Below the pieces are notes generated by a model. The model ran no database searches. It had not been told where the DNA came from and worked only from the letters and a program-made list of their open reading frames with translations. Below, in pieces: positions 1 to 8,669 of a DNA stretch of 64,000 nucleotides. Numbering within the stretch: position 1 is the first letter of the stretch; every line of letters starts with the position of its first letter. Source of the DNA: JBGTIS01 sp041745535 (lineage in GTDB: Bacteria > Bacteroidota > Bacteroidia > Cytophagales > Cyclobacteriaceae). The translations under genes were made by a program, and so were the position numbers. The stretch spans positions 1 through 64,000 of the forward strand of contig JBGTIS010000030.1 in the NCBI GenBank assembly GCA_041745535.1, read 5' to 3'.

Positions 1-2
1 AT

Positions 3-890
3 GACTTGAATAATTTCGCCGAAACACATGCCAACGAAATCCTATCAATTTATTACCATACTGATTTTCCAGGAGACGATCCTTTCAACAAAAAAAATAG
101 CGCTGATCCCAGTGCGCGTTCGCTTTATTATGGTATTGTTGAGGCTCCCATTACAGTAATGAATGGCATAACTGATGGTCCTGATATTTCTGATTGGCTG
201 GAGACGAGGTTTCGTAAAAATGTACTGGAAGAATCTCTTTTTAGTATCAACATTAGCTTTAATGACGACCCTGAAGTGTTATTGAATATTGAAGCTACCA
301 TAACAGCAAATGTTGACCTGGAGGCTAATGTAATTACTCATATAGCTATTGTGGAGGAAGAAGTTACCATGGATGGAAAAAAATATTATAATGTATTAAG
401 AAGAATGTTACCTACTGCAGCAGGGACTGAGCTTTCTCAGCATGTTTGGAAAAAAGGTAACGCGAAGAAAATAAAACAGTCATGGAATGTTGAAAATTTA
501 GAGGATACCTCTAAGGTAAGGGTTATTGTATTTTTGCAGGACAAAACCACCAAAGAAGTGTATCAGGCAGCTTACGCAAAACCTTCTTATACCCCCCCCA
601 TTGTAACCGGCATACCCGAATGGCCGGGCCAAACAGAAGAGAAAGCTGTACCCAAGCCCTTTGTTTATCCAAACCCAACTCATACAGGCGCAACTGTTGT
701 GCTTGCTTCTTCAGGAAATTACAATTGGAATGTGCTTGATAAATTGGGAAGAATGGTTTCAGCAGGAAATATCCTAAATAGTAATAAAATACTTCTGAAT
801 ACCAGCCATCTTGCAGCCGGCCTGTACGTGGTTCATATAAAAGACATGCAGGGTAATATCTTTCCTGTACGGCTTTCTGTGGTACACTAA
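3..890 (+). CDS. Omp28-related T9SS cargo protein, C-terminal part (5' end outside window)
   Basis: The reading frame is open from base 3 with no plausible start, so this is the C-terminal part (about 295 residues) of a longer exported protein. Counting the Leu codon at 6 as residue 1, residues 22-54 (with SARSLYYGIVEAP) and about 175-195 (VIVFLQDKTTKEVYQA) resemble the conserved core of Omp28-related outer-membrane/surface proteins of Bacteroidota. From about residue 220 (FVYPNPTHTG) to the end is a type A sorting domain: PNP motif, a turn with LGR, and a final strand rich in V/H. Such domains direct cargo through the type IX secretion system. Its ligand is unknown. The family call is moderately sure and the sorting domain is clear. 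Confidence 0.75.
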   Translation, partial: DLNNFAETHANEILSIYYHTDFPGDDPFNKKNSADPSARSLYYGIVEAPITVMNGITDGPDISDWLETRFRKNVLEESLFSINISFNDDPEVLLNIEATITANVDLEANVITHIAIVEEEVTMDGKKYYNVLRRMLPTAAGTELSQHVWKKGNAKKIKQSWNVENLEDTSKVRVIVFLQDKTTKEVYQAAYAKPSYTPPIVTGIPEWPGQTEEKAVPKPFVYPNPTHTGATVVLASSGNYNWNVLDKLGRMVSAGNILNSNKILLNTSHLAAGLYVVHIKDMQGNIFPVRLSVVH

Positions 891-986
891 AATTATCTGA
901 TTTCAGGTTTTCCGGTAGGGTTGGCAATATCGCTTAGGCAGGCATTAACTTTTTATTTAATTCATACAAAAACATAAGATAAATTG

Positions 987-994
987 TAGCTTTG
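987..994 (+). promoter_or_regulatory. -7 promoter box (TAGCTTTG) upstream of the M16 peptidase gene
   Basis: TAGCTTTG fits the Bacteroidota -7 consensus TAnnTTTG at every fixed position and lies 50 bp before the ATG at 1044. No clear TTTG -33 element sits at the usual 19-21 bp spacing, so this is a supported guess rather than a certain promoter. Confidence 0.4.
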
Positions 995-1043
995 CGGCGC
1001 AACCTTCCGTATAAGTAAGTCCAGCGGCTTGCAAGATTTTGAG

Positions 1044-2279
1044 ATGACTGAATACGAACTTTATACCCTTCCTAATGGCATCCGAATTGCTCACAAACAA
1101 GTTTCTCACACCCGAATAGTCCACTGCGGGTTTATTCTGGATGTAGGAAGCAGAGATGAGAAATCGGATCAGCATGGAATAGCCCATTTCTGGGAACATA
1201 TGGCTTTTAAAGGCACAAAAAAAAGAAAAGCCTTTCATATACTGAATAAACTTGATTCGGTAGGGGGAGAATTGAACGCTTACACCACCAAGGAAAAAAT
1301 ATGCTTTTATGCCTCGGTGCTTGATACACATTTTAATAGCGCCTTTGAATTACTGGCCGATATTACCTTTGATTCTGTTTTTCCTGAAAAGCAAATAGAA
1401 AGAGAGCGTAATGTGATTCTGGAAGAAATGTCTATGTATTTTGATGCGCCTGAAGATGCCATCCAGGATGAGTTTGATAGTGTTGTCTTTTACGACCATC
1501 CGCTGGGACGAAATATCCTGGGCACCAGTGATAGCATCCGTGCCTTTCACCGTGAAGATTTTAAGCAGTTTATCCGGGAAAATCTGGATACTGAAAAACT
1601 CATTTTTTCCTGTGTGGGTAATTTGCCCATGAAAAAAGTAGTAAAACAGGCTGAAAAGTTTCTCTTGGACATACCTACACTGAACGCTCAGCGCGACCGG
1701 TTACCTTTTTCCGGCTATAGGGCCAATAATAAAATTATACAGCGAAATCTTACGCAGGCACAATGTGCCATTGGCCGTAATGCATATTCGCTGTACGACG
1801 ACCGGCAACTACCTTTCCTGATGCTTACCAATATTTTGGGTGGCCCGGCCATGAACTCACGCTTAAATCTTGTATTGCGTGAAAAATACGGCTTGGTATA
1901 TGCTATTGAGGCTGAATATAATGCCTATACCGATACTGGTTTGTTTGGAATTTATTTTGGAACCGATCCTAAACAGCTCAATAGAAGTATCAGCCATGTG
2001 CGAAAAGAACTTAAAAAATTAAAATACACTCCGTTAGGTACAATTCAGTTACATAAAGCGAAAGAGCAATTAATGGGGCAGATTGCCATGAGTAGCGAGA
2101 ATAATCAGGGTTTAATGCTGATTATGGCCAAAAGCCTGCTCGATTCTAAAGAAATGGAAAGCCTGGACTCAATCTATAAAAAAATAAGCAAGGTTACAGC
2201 GACGGATCTTCAGGAAATTTCCAACCATATGTTTGATGAAAGTGAATTGAGTGTCCTGACTTATGTTCCTGAAAGTTAA
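1044..2279 (+). CDS. M16 family zinc metallopeptidase (pitrilysin/processing-peptidase type)
   Basis: Predicted zinc endopeptidase of 411 residues. Residues 48-52 read HFWEH, the inverted zinc motif HxxEH with its catalytic Glu. An acidic stretch about 75 residues later (RNVILEEMSMYFD) supplies the expected third ligand. The C-terminal half has the usual inactive M16_C domain, with the NSRLNLVLREKYGLVY signature. The length matches single-unit M16 peptidases that work as dimers. The ATG at 1044 is preferred to the in-frame TTG at 1029 because homology to M16 starts begins at YELYTLPNG. There is no clear signal peptide, so it is probably cytoplasmic or periplasm-facing. It converges with the FAS1 gene after 14 bp. 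Confidence 0.9.
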   Translation: MTEYELYTLPNGIRIAHKQVSHTRIVHCGFILDVGSRDEKSDQHGIAHFWEHMAFKGTKKRKAFHILNKLDSVGGELNAYTTKEKICFYASVLDTHFNSAFELLADITFDSVFPEKQIERERNVILEEMSMYFDAPEDAIQDEFDSVVFYDHPLGRNILGTSDSIRAFHREDFKQFIRENLDTEKLIFSCVGNLPMKKVVKQAEKFLLDIPTLNAQRDRLPFSGYRANNKIIQRNLTQAQCAIGRNAYSLYDDRQLPFLMLTNILGGPAMNSRLNLVLREKYGLVYAIEAEYNAYTDTGLFGIYFGTDPKQLNRSISHVRKELKKLKYTPLGTIQLHKAKEQLMGQIAMSSENNQGLMLIMAKSLLDSKEMESLDSIYKKISKVTATDLQEISNHMFDESELSVLTYVPES

Positions 2280-2293
2280 CTGCCCGCATAACT

Positions 2294-2839
2294 TTAGTAG
2301 GAAGCAGGCTGCAATACCCGATCTATAATCTGAATTACCCCATTGTCAGCCTTAATGTTCTGTTTTACCACATGCGCGTTATTGATGGTTATGCCATGTT
2401 CCGATTCATTTACTGCCAAATCTGTACCTTGCGCTGTAGTAATATTTTCTATCCGCTGAAGTGAATCCGTCCAGATTTCGCCTGCAACGATATGATATTT
2501 TATTAAATTGCTCAGCTTCGCCTTATTCTTAGGTTTTAATAATTCATTAAAAGTCTCTTCCGAAAACAATTCAAAAGCTTCATCGGTTGGGGCGAATAAG
2601 GTATAGGGCCCGTCTTGGGCGAGCATGTGATTTAATCCTACTTTCTGAATAATTGAGGTAAATTTATGAAACGATCCTGAAGAAACGGCAACCCCGATAA
2701 TAGATCCCGCATATATGCTGTCAGTACCCGCGTTTTGGACTGACTGTGAATTAATTTCAATTTCCTGTGTATTGCTTAAGCTGCGACAACCATAAAAAGT
2801 AAAACATAAAATAACATACATACAAACAAAAAACCTCAT
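2294..2839 (-). CDS. Fasciclin (FAS1) domain lipoprotein
   Basis: Small surface or periplasmic lipoprotein of 181 residues. Residues 1-18 are a type II signal peptide ending in the lipobox FYGC (Cys18). A single FAS1 domain covers about residues 45-180, with the family marks YTLFAPTDEAF (H1 region) and the late block ADNGVIQIIDRVL (H2 region). FAS1 domains mediate adhesion or polysaccharide and protein contacts, and no enzyme activity is expected. Its ATG overlaps the stop of the upstream beta-barrel gene as ATGA, so the two are translationally coupled and belong to one minus-strand unit that starts with apbE. Confidence 0.88.
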   Translation of the reverse strand: MRFFVCMYVILCFTFYGCRSLSNTQEIEINSQSVQNAGTDSIYAGSIIGVAVSSGSFHKFTSIIQKVGLNHMLAQDGPYTLFAPTDEAFELFSEETFNELLKPKNKAKLSNLIKYHIVAGEIWTDSLQRIENITTAQGTDLAVNESEHGITINNAHVVKQNIKADNGVIQIIDRVLQPASY

Positions 2840-3549
2840 TCTTCCTCCTTGTTTTTCCTGAATTTTTTCTCGGCTTTTTCCCGATTGAACATGTACAAAT
2901 AGCCCAGTGTAATTACAGTTGATTGATTTTGCACGCTAACCGGTATGGGGTTCAGGTTTTTCTTTATTACACTGCCTATTCCAAAATTATAACCCCCTTC
3001 TAACTGAAACATACCAATTTTAGTAAGTATCTCCACGCCAATGCTTCCCCTTATTCCTGCATCCAGCTTATTATCGCGCGATTCATTGTAGCGAATGGTT
3101 AACTCATCTAAAGAAAAACTGCCTTCTTTTTTTTCATTGTATGAAAGCAAATAGTCTATAAAAAAGCCTGCGTTTATAAAATATCTCACGTTCTTATTGC
3201 CCAGATAAGCATGCCCCATCACCGGAATATCAATATAGTTCAGCGTTGTGGTAAACAGGTTAGTAACCGTATCGATATCTTCAACCCAGCCTTTTTGCGA
3301 ATAATTAACCTCCATTTGCAAGCCGAAATTTTTCTCAGTTATGTATTGTACTATTATCCCCCCGGTATTTCCTATGGTAAAACCATCGTTTACTTCCTGT
3401 CGCCTGTCCAGGGTAGCATTATATACATATGAACCTGAGTAACCAAATTTTGCCCCTACACTGAACTGCGCAAGTGCTTCCTGGCACAAAAGCATTAGTA
3501 AACTTAAAACTCCCAGTCTGGTATACAAATTATAATTCCTTAATTTCAT
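2836..3549 (-). CDS. Outer-membrane beta-barrel protein (PorT/OMP_b-brl_2-like)
   Basis: Exported protein of 237 residues with a signal peptide at 1-27 (Arg/Leu-rich, cleavage after ALA-Q). After it come alternating hydrophobic strands with VGAKFGYSGS at the start, NYIDIPVMGHAYLG in the middle, and a C-terminal strand ending in YLYMFNR. NYIDIP followed by a short barrel is typical of the porin-like outer membrane beta-barrel family widespread in Bacteroidota. The last 12 residues are Lys/Glu-rich, which is unusual for a barrel end. Its start lies 20 bp inside the 3' end of apbE and its end overlaps the FAS1 gene by 4 bp, so the three genes form one transcription unit. The exact cargo or function is unknown. 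Confidence 0.75.
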   Translation of the reverse strand: MKLRNYNLYTRLGVLSLLMLLCQEALAQFSVGAKFGYSGSYVYNATLDRRQEVNDGFTIGNTGGIIVQYITEKNFGLQMEVNYSQKGWVEDIDTVTNLFTTTLNYIDIPVMGHAYLGNKNVRYFINAGFFIDYLLSYNEKKEGSFSLDELTIRYNESRDNKLDAGIRGSIGVEILTKIGMFQLEGGYNFGIGSVIKKNLNPIPVSVQNQSTVITLGYLYMFNREKAEKKFRKNKEEE

Positions 3550-4540
3550 TAATTATTCCATTGGTACTGTAGGTGGTCAGATTTCCGTTTTTGTCATCAT
3601 AAATCAGGTAAGCATCTAATGTTTTATTCTGTTTTAATATTTCAATAGATTTTCGCGGACCCAGTACCATAAAAGCCGTGGCAAAGCCATCGGCCGTCAT
3701 ACAATCATTGGCAAAAACAGAAACACTCAGCAAAGTATGTTCTACCGGATACCCGGTTTTTGGATTAATGGTGTGGGAATAGCGTTTGCCATTTTTCTCA
3801 TAATAATTCCGGTAATTACCGGAAGTAGCCAAAGCACGATTTTTTAAAGCCACCGTAGCAGCCAATTTTCCTTCCTGTACAGGATTATCGATACCGATTC
3901 TCCAGGCTTCTTCGTTTTTGTTCAAGCCTGCACAAACCACTTCACCGCCAATTTCCACCATTAGATTTTCTATTTTGTTACTCCGCAAATAGTTGGCTAC
4001 TACATCTACCCCATAGCCTTTGGCAATCGCGCTAAAATTAAGCTGAACATGAGGTTTCATTTTCCAAACCAAACGGTTGTTAAAACGAATGTTGTTAAAA
4101 CCAACCAACGCAAGCAAAGAGTCAACGGTTACACTATCGGGTAATTCACCTCCTTCTGGCCCAAAACCCCAGGAATTAACCAAAGGAGCCACTGTGGGAT
4201 CAAAAGCACCATCGGTTTCTTTGTATATTTCCTCACTGCGCTTTAGTACCGGATAAAAGTAAGGCAACACAAGCTGTAAAGAATCGTTATTGTTGAACCA
4301 GGAAATTTCTGAGTCAGGCTGATAATGATTTACGGATTGGTTGAATACCTTCAGAAGTGAATCTATCTGAGGTTGAAAATTTCTGCTGGCTGCATCCAAA
4401 TATTTGATATGATAGGTGGTTCCCATGGTTTGCCCTGATATACTAACCTCCGATAAGCTTTTTTTGGCAGTAAATTCCTTCCAGAATATAAAGGCAAACA
4501 CAAATAATAAAATTAATGACCAAACTTTGCTTTTACTCAT
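3530..4540 (-). CDS. apbE: FAD:protein FMN transferase (ApbE)
   Basis: Flavin transferase of 336 residues that attaches FMN through a phosphoester bond to Ser/Thr of target proteins such as NqrB/NqrC-type subunits, using FAD and Mg2+. Residues 5-22 form an N-terminal membrane anchor or signal. The enzyme body shows GQTMGTTYHI near the start, MVEIGGEVVCAG in the centre and the C-terminal block HTINPKTGYPV...DCMTADGFATAF, which holds the metal-binding Asp. The ATG at 4540 is chosen over TTG 4549 because GAGGG lies just before it. It heads the minus-strand unit with the barrel and FAS1 genes. No flavoprotein target is encoded in the window. Confidence 0.92.
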   Translation of the reverse strand: MSKSKVWSLILLFVFAFIFWKEFTAKKSLSEVSISGQTMGTTYHIKYLDAASRNFQPQIDSLLKVFNQSVNHYQPDSEISWFNNNDSLQLVLPYFYPVLKRSEEIYKETDGAFDPTVAPLVNSWGFGPEGGELPDSVTVDSLLALVGFNNIRFNNRLVWKMKPHVQLNFSAIAKGYGVDVVANYLRSNKIENLMVEIGGEVVCAGLNKNEEAWRIGIDNPVQEGKLAATVALKNRALATSGNYRNYYEKNGKRYSHTINPKTGYPVEHTLLSVSVFANDCMTADGFATAFMVLGPRKSIEILKQNKTLDAYLIYDDKNGNLTTYSTNGIINEIKEL

Positions 4541-4711
4541 ATCCCTCAATTTATCCGCAATTTAGAAATGATAACCTAATTACTTACTAATTTTGCTGCT
4601 ACTTTATTATGTATAGTTCCACGTTTGATATTTACAAAAGTAGTTTTAAATCGTTAATTTAGTAGGCACTGAAATCGGACTGTTTTACACATTTTATAAC
4701 CTAACCCAACT

Positions 4712-5740
4712 ATGCGCGAAGATTATCTTAGTGGTGATGAGGAAAACCTAAGCCCTGCGGAAAAAGAAGTGGAAAAGGCACTTCGCCCTTTAACTTTTGG
4801 AGACTTTACCGGACAATTTAAAATTATTGACAACATCAAAGTTTTTGTAATGGCTGCCAAACAGCGTGGCGATCAGCTTGATCATGTACTGCTGCACGGT
4901 CCTCCCGGTCTGGGGAAAACCACTTTATCTCATATTATCGCCAATGAATTAAACGCGAATATTAAAGTAACTTCCGGCCCGGTTTTAGACAAACCCAGCG
5001 ATCTGGCAGGCATTTTAACTAACCTGGAAGAAGGCAATGTTTTGTTCATTGACGAAATTCACCGGCTTAATCCTATCGTAGAAGAATATTTGTATTCGGC
5101 TATGGAAGATTACAAAATAGACATCATGCTTGATTCCGGCCCCAATGCCCGCACGGTTCAGATCAAACTGAGTCCGTTTACCCTTGTTGGTGCTACCACC
5201 CGTTCCGGTTTGCTTACTTCACCTTTGCGGGCCAGGTTTGGTATTACCGCTAGGCTTGAATATTATGATGCGCAGTTGCTGTCTGATATTGTAAAGCGAT
5301 CGGCCACCATACTAAAAATTGAGATAGACGATGAAGCTGCTTTTGAAATTGCCCGCCGCAGCCGCGGAACCCCACGAATTGCCAATAATCTGCTCCGGCG
5401 CACTCGCGATTTTGCCCAGATTAAGGGCGATGGCATTATTACCCGGGAAATAGCTGAAATTTCATTAAAAGCACTAGACGTGGATGAAAATGGTTTGGAC
5501 GATATGGATAACCGCATTCTTTCTACCATAATAGAAAAATTTAAAGGAGGCCCGGTGGGTCTTACTACCATTGCCACTGCCTGCGGAGAAGAAGCTGAAA
5601 CTATTGAGGAAGTTTATGAGCCTTTTCTTATCAAAGAGGGCTATATAAAAAGAACCCCGCGGGGAAGAGAAGCAACGGAAATGGCCTATCGCCATCTGAA
5701 CGTGGTTCCTTCTAACCGTACACGGGGCTTATTTGACTGA
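4712..5740 (+). CDS. ruvB: Holliday junction branch-migration DNA helicase RuvB
   Basis: AAA+ motor of 342 residues that, with RuvA, drives Holliday-junction branch migration in recombinational repair. Walker A GPPGLGKTT lies at residues 63-71 and Walker B LFIDEIHRL at 111-119. Sensor 1 is GATTRSG, followed by the arginine-finger segment SPLRARFG. The C-terminal winged helix ends in the usual PRGR-x-A block. The length is normal for RuvB and the protein looks complete. It is divergent from apbE across about 170 bp of AT-rich DNA, and queG follows on the same strand after 66 bp. ruvA and ruvC are not nearby, which is common in this phylum. Confidence 0.97.
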   Translation: MREDYLSGDEENLSPAEKEVEKALRPLTFGDFTGQFKIIDNIKVFVMAAKQRGDQLDHVLLHGPPGLGKTTLSHIIANELNANIKVTSGPVLDKPSDLAGILTNLEEGNVLFIDEIHRLNPIVEEYLYSAMEDYKIDIMLDSGPNARTVQIKLSPFTLVGATTRSGLLTSPLRARFGITARLEYYDAQLLSDIVKRSATILKIEIDDEAAFEIARRSRGTPRIANNLLRRTRDFAQIKGDGIITREIAEISLKALDVDENGLDDMDNRILSTIIEKFKGGPVGLTTIATACGEEAETIEEVYEPFLIKEGYIKRTPRGREATEMAYRHLNVVPSNRTRGLFD

Positions 5741-5806
5741 GTTGGCAGATGGATAGCTCGCAGTGAATATAAATTTTGATTTGTGAAAGAATTATAGAGA
5801 TTGGAA

Positions 5807-6745
5807 ATGAGCAAACTACCGCATCAGAAAGAAACCTATAGCCGCATTATTAAGCATACATCAAAAAACCTGGGTTTTGACTTTTGCGGAATAGCCAAAG
5901 CCGAATTTCTGGAAGAGGAAGCGCCCAGGCTTGAGCAATGGCTAAATAACCATATGCAAGGGCAAATGGGTTATATGGAAAATTACTTCGACAAACGGCT
6001 GGATCCTACCAAACTGGTAGAAGGCGCCCGCTCTGTTATCACTTTATTGTACAATTATTATCCGGAAGAAGATCTGGCAGATAATAATAATTACAAAATT
6101 TCCAAATATGCCTATGGCAAAGATTATCATGTTGTTATTAAAAATAAGCTAAAAGCTTTGCTGGAAACGCTCAGAGAAGAAATTGGATACATTCAGGGCA
6201 GGGCATTTGTAGATTCGGCGCCGGTAATGGAGCGGGCCTGGGCCAAAAAAAGTGGTGTGGGCTGGATTGGCAAAAATTCGCTGCTGCTCAACAAATACCA
6301 GGGCAGCTTTTTCTTCCTGGCTGAACTGATTATTGATCTGGACCTGGCATATGACGGGCCGGTTAACGACTACTGCGGCACCTGTACCCGCTGCATCGAT
6401 GCCTGCCCCACTGATGCCATTGCCGAGCCTTATGTGGTGGATGCCAGCAAATGTATTTCTTATTTCACCATTGAACTGAAAGATGACATTCCGACTTCGT
6501 TCAAAAACACCTTTGAGAACTGGATTTTTGGTTGTGACATTTGCCAGGATGTATGCCCGTGGAACCGGCATTCCAAACCCCATCAGGAGCCTGATTTTAT
6601 GCCAAATCCGGGGTTAAAGAATATGAAGAAAACGGATTGGGAGGAAATAACAGAAGAAGTTTTTCAACAGGTTTTTAAAAATTCTCCCCTTAAACGCACT
6701 AAATTTGATGGCTTGAAACGAAATATAAGTTTTGTTTCGAAATAA
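5807..6745 (+). CDS. queG: Epoxyqueuosine reductase QueG
   Basis: Cobalamin- and iron-sulfur-dependent enzyme (312 residues) that reduces epoxyqueuosine to queuosine at tRNA position 34, the last step of queuosine synthesis. Two [4Fe-4S] clusters are marked by C190/C193/C196/C200 (CGTCTRCIDACP), C216 and C243/C246/C250 (CDICQDVCP). The likely catalytic Asp is D136 in FVDSAP. It is the short form of the family, without the C-terminal HEAT repeats. The ATG at 5807 replaces the TTG two codons earlier. It converges with the small minus-strand gene, and a hairpin just after the stop separates them. Confidence 0.95.
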   Translation: MSKLPHQKETYSRIIKHTSKNLGFDFCGIAKAEFLEEEAPRLEQWLNNHMQGQMGYMENYFDKRLDPTKLVEGARSVITLLYNYYPEEDLADNNNYKISKYAYGKDYHVVIKNKLKALLETLREEIGYIQGRAFVDSAPVMERAWAKKSGVGWIGKNSLLLNKYQGSFFFLAELIIDLDLAYDGPVNDYCGTCTRCIDACPTDAIAEPYVVDASKCISYFTIELKDDIPTSFKNTFENWIFGCDICQDVCPWNRHSKPHQEPDFMPNPGLKNMKKTDWEEITEEVFQQVFKNSPLKRTKFDGLKRNISFVSK

Positions 6746-6774
6746 AAAAGCTACTGCTTTTCAGGGCAGTAGCT
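6743..6774 (-). terminator. Rho-independent terminator of the small minus-strand gene
   Basis: A 9-bp stem, AGCTACTGC (6749-6757) against GCAGTAGCT (6766-6774), has an 8-nt loop and runs into a T6 tract when read on the minus strand (A-run 6744-6749 on plus). It ends the gene at 6798-7019. It lies right after the queG stop and may also slow plus-strand transcripts, although no T tract follows on that side. Confidence 0.75.
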
Positions 6775-6797
6775 ATATAATACATTAACTTTATTTT

Positions 6798-7019
6798 TTA
6801 ACAATATTGCATAAAGCAATCATCCAGGATTTTGCCATACTGTTGACCAAATTTTGAATAAGACCAGTCTTGCAGGTTCCTGACATCATTTGGCGACAAA
6901 ATGGCTAAAGCTTTGCGAAGCTCTTTTTTAAACAAATGCGAATCAAAGCTCACTTTCGTGAGAATTGTTTTAACATACTCTAATTTAGCATGAATGTAAT
7001 TCATCATTTTAGGACGCAT
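6798..7019 (-). CDS. Small conserved hypothetical protein
   Basis: 73-residue basic, helical protein with no signal peptide or membrane segment. The sequence MNYIHAKLEYVKTILTKVSFD followed by a Lys/Leu-rich helix and a final DCFMQYC looks like a compact two- or three-helix fold. I think a family like this occurs in Cytophagales, but I cannot name it and no function can be given. The start may be Met1 (7019), Met5 or Met6. It has its own intrinsic terminator, which supports its being a real transcribed gene. The C-terminal residue is Cys. Confidence 0.6.
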   Translation of the reverse strand: MRPKMMNYIHAKLEYVKTILTKVSFDSHLFKKELRKALAILSPNDVRNLQDWSYSKFGQQYGKILDDCFMQYC

Positions 7020-7129
7020 TGTTCTTGGGGTTTAAGTTGAAAAATTAATAAACCTTAGTAATGTTTAGTTTAAAGAGGAGTAATACTAAATGAAAAAATT
7101 TTGTGTTTCTAAATATAAGAAGTGAAACT

Positions 7130-7137
7130 TATTTTTG
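7130..7137 (+). promoter_or_regulatory. -7 promoter box (TATTTTTG) upstream of the BatD-like gene
   Basis: TATTTTTG matches TAnnTTTG fully and lies 45 bp before the ATG at 7183. It overlaps the TTG at 7135, which would otherwise extend the gene upstream, so it argues for the downstream ATG as the true start. No good -33 box was seen at normal spacing. Confidence 0.4.
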
Positions 7138-7182
7138 CAATACCTCTTTACAATTAACTATCGATTTTCTAATGTTATTATT

Positions 7183-8643
7183 ATGGTACGATATTCCAAT
7201 ATATATATTGCCTCGCTTGTCTTTTTTGTTTTTGCTTTTGTGCAGGTAAACGCGCAGGATATAACCCTGGAGCTTGGGCGGAGCGACATTGGTATTAACG
7301 AAGAGTTTACCATTACCCTTACGGTACGAAACGATCGCCTTAGAAAGTATGGCGATTTTCCTGACATTTCAGGTTTTGAAAAGGCAGGTACTTCTTCATC
7401 TTCCTCTACTAATATTATTAACGGACAGGTTTCTTCAACCCAAAGCGTAACACAAACTTATTTACCTACCCGGCAGGGGACTTTTAAACTGCAGGCATTC
7501 CAGATGAACGTGAATGACAAACCGGTAAATTCACGCGGGGCAACCATTACGGTAGGCCCGGAGCGAAGCCAGTCCGCCGGCAGAAACTCCCCTAATAATC
7601 CTTTTTTTGATGACCCTTTTGATAATTTTTTTGGAAAACGAAATGAATCTCAGGAATTTGTTGATGTAAAGGAAGATGCTTTTCTGGCTTTAACCACCAC
7701 CAAAGACGAAGTATATACCGGCGAAGGGTTTACTACTACCCTGGCTTTTTATGTAGCCGAAAATAATGAGGCGCCCTTACAGTTTTATGACCTGGGAAAA
7801 CAGCTTACCGGCATATTAAAAGCCATTAAGCCTTCTAACTGCTGGGAAGAAAATTTCAATATTGAGAATATTAGTGGAAGGCCAGTCACCATCAACAGAA
7901 AAAACTATACCCAATACAAAATTTATCAGGCCACTTACTATCCCTTTAATCAGGATGCCATCCAGTTTCCCAGTATCTCACTGGATATGATTAAGTATAA
8001 AATTGCCAAGAATCCCTCTTTTTTTGGCAGAAACCGGAAAGAAGAATTCAAAAAATTTTACAGTCAGCCCAAAGTTGTTAAAGTAAAAGACTTACCGCCA
8101 CATCCTTTAAAAGAAGCAGTTGCTGTGGGTAATTACAGGTTGAATGAAAAGCTTGATAACAGAGAACTGAAAACGGGCGAAAGCTTCGACTATACTTTTA
8201 GTGTGGAAGGCGAAGGCAATATTTCCGCTATAGAAAAACCTATGATCAAGCAGAATGATAACTTTGACATCTACGCCCCTGGTGTGCGACAAAATATTAA
8301 CCGGCGAAATAACCGGGTAACAGGTTCCAAAGCTTTTTCTTATTACGCTGTTCCTAAAGAACCCGGAGATTATAACTTAGGAAATTATTTTCAATGGATT
8401 TATTTTAATCCGGAACAAAAAAAATACGATACTTTGGCTTCAGAAATCACAGTACACGTGACGGGAAAAAGCAAAAAGAACGAATCCATACAGGCCAGCG
8501 ATATGGGGTCTTTTTACGACAGAATTGAATTTTCTGATAACCGTTTACAGGAATTAGGTACTGACAAAACTTTGCAACTGATTGCGAACATTCTGATTTT
8601 ATCAGTACTTTTATTATCCGCGGTTATTGTTTTTAAAAAATAA
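7183..8643 (+). CDS. BatD family protein (oxygen-tolerance/aerotolerance type)
   Basis: Exported membrane-anchored protein of 486 residues. The signal peptide ends at VNAQ (residues 21-24), repeated Ig-like beta domains cover about 25-450, and one transmembrane helix (LIANILILSVLLLSAVIV) at the extreme C-terminus leaves a KK tail. The opening ITLELGRSDIGINEEFTITLTV, in part, and the late GEGNISAIEKP block are typical of BatD, found in Bacteroides aerotolerance operons with BatA/BatB/BatC. Here it stands alone: no von Willebrand factor A or MoxR genes flank it. Its role is therefore less certain than for an operon copy. The start at 7183 is set by the signal peptide and the upstream promoter box. 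Confidence 0.82.
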   Translation: MVRYSNIYIASLVFFVFAFVQVNAQDITLELGRSDIGINEEFTITLTVRNDRLRKYGDFPDISGFEKAGTSSSSSTNIINGQVSSTQSVTQTYLPTRQGTFKLQAFQMNVNDKPVNSRGATITVGPERSQSAGRNSPNNPFFDDPFDNFFGKRNESQEFVDVKEDAFLALTTTKDEVYTGEGFTTTLAFYVAENNEAPLQFYDLGKQLTGILKAIKPSNCWEENFNIENISGRPVTINRKNYTQYKIYQATYYPFNQDAIQFPSISLDMIKYKIAKNPSFFGRNRKEEFKKFYSQPKVVKVKDLPPHPLKEAVAVGNYRLNEKLDNRELKTGESFDYTFSVEGEGNISAIEKPMIKQNDNFDIYAPGVRQNINRRNNRVTGSKAFSYYAVPKEPGDYNLGNYFQWIYFNPEQKKYDTLASEITVHVTGKSKKNESIQASDMGSFYDRIEFSDNRLQELGTDKTLQLIANILILSVLLLSAVIVFKK

Positions 8644-8669
8644 GCTTTATCATTAATTTATTAAACTGC

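Noticed and set aside
523..927. 134-codon minus-strand ORF opposite the T9SS cargo gene
   Set aside because: No family resemblance and fully antisense to a clear gene.
7091..7126. 10-codon ATG ORF preceded by AGAGGAG
   Set aside because: Too short, no conservation that can be judged, and it runs into the promoter box of the BatD-like gene.
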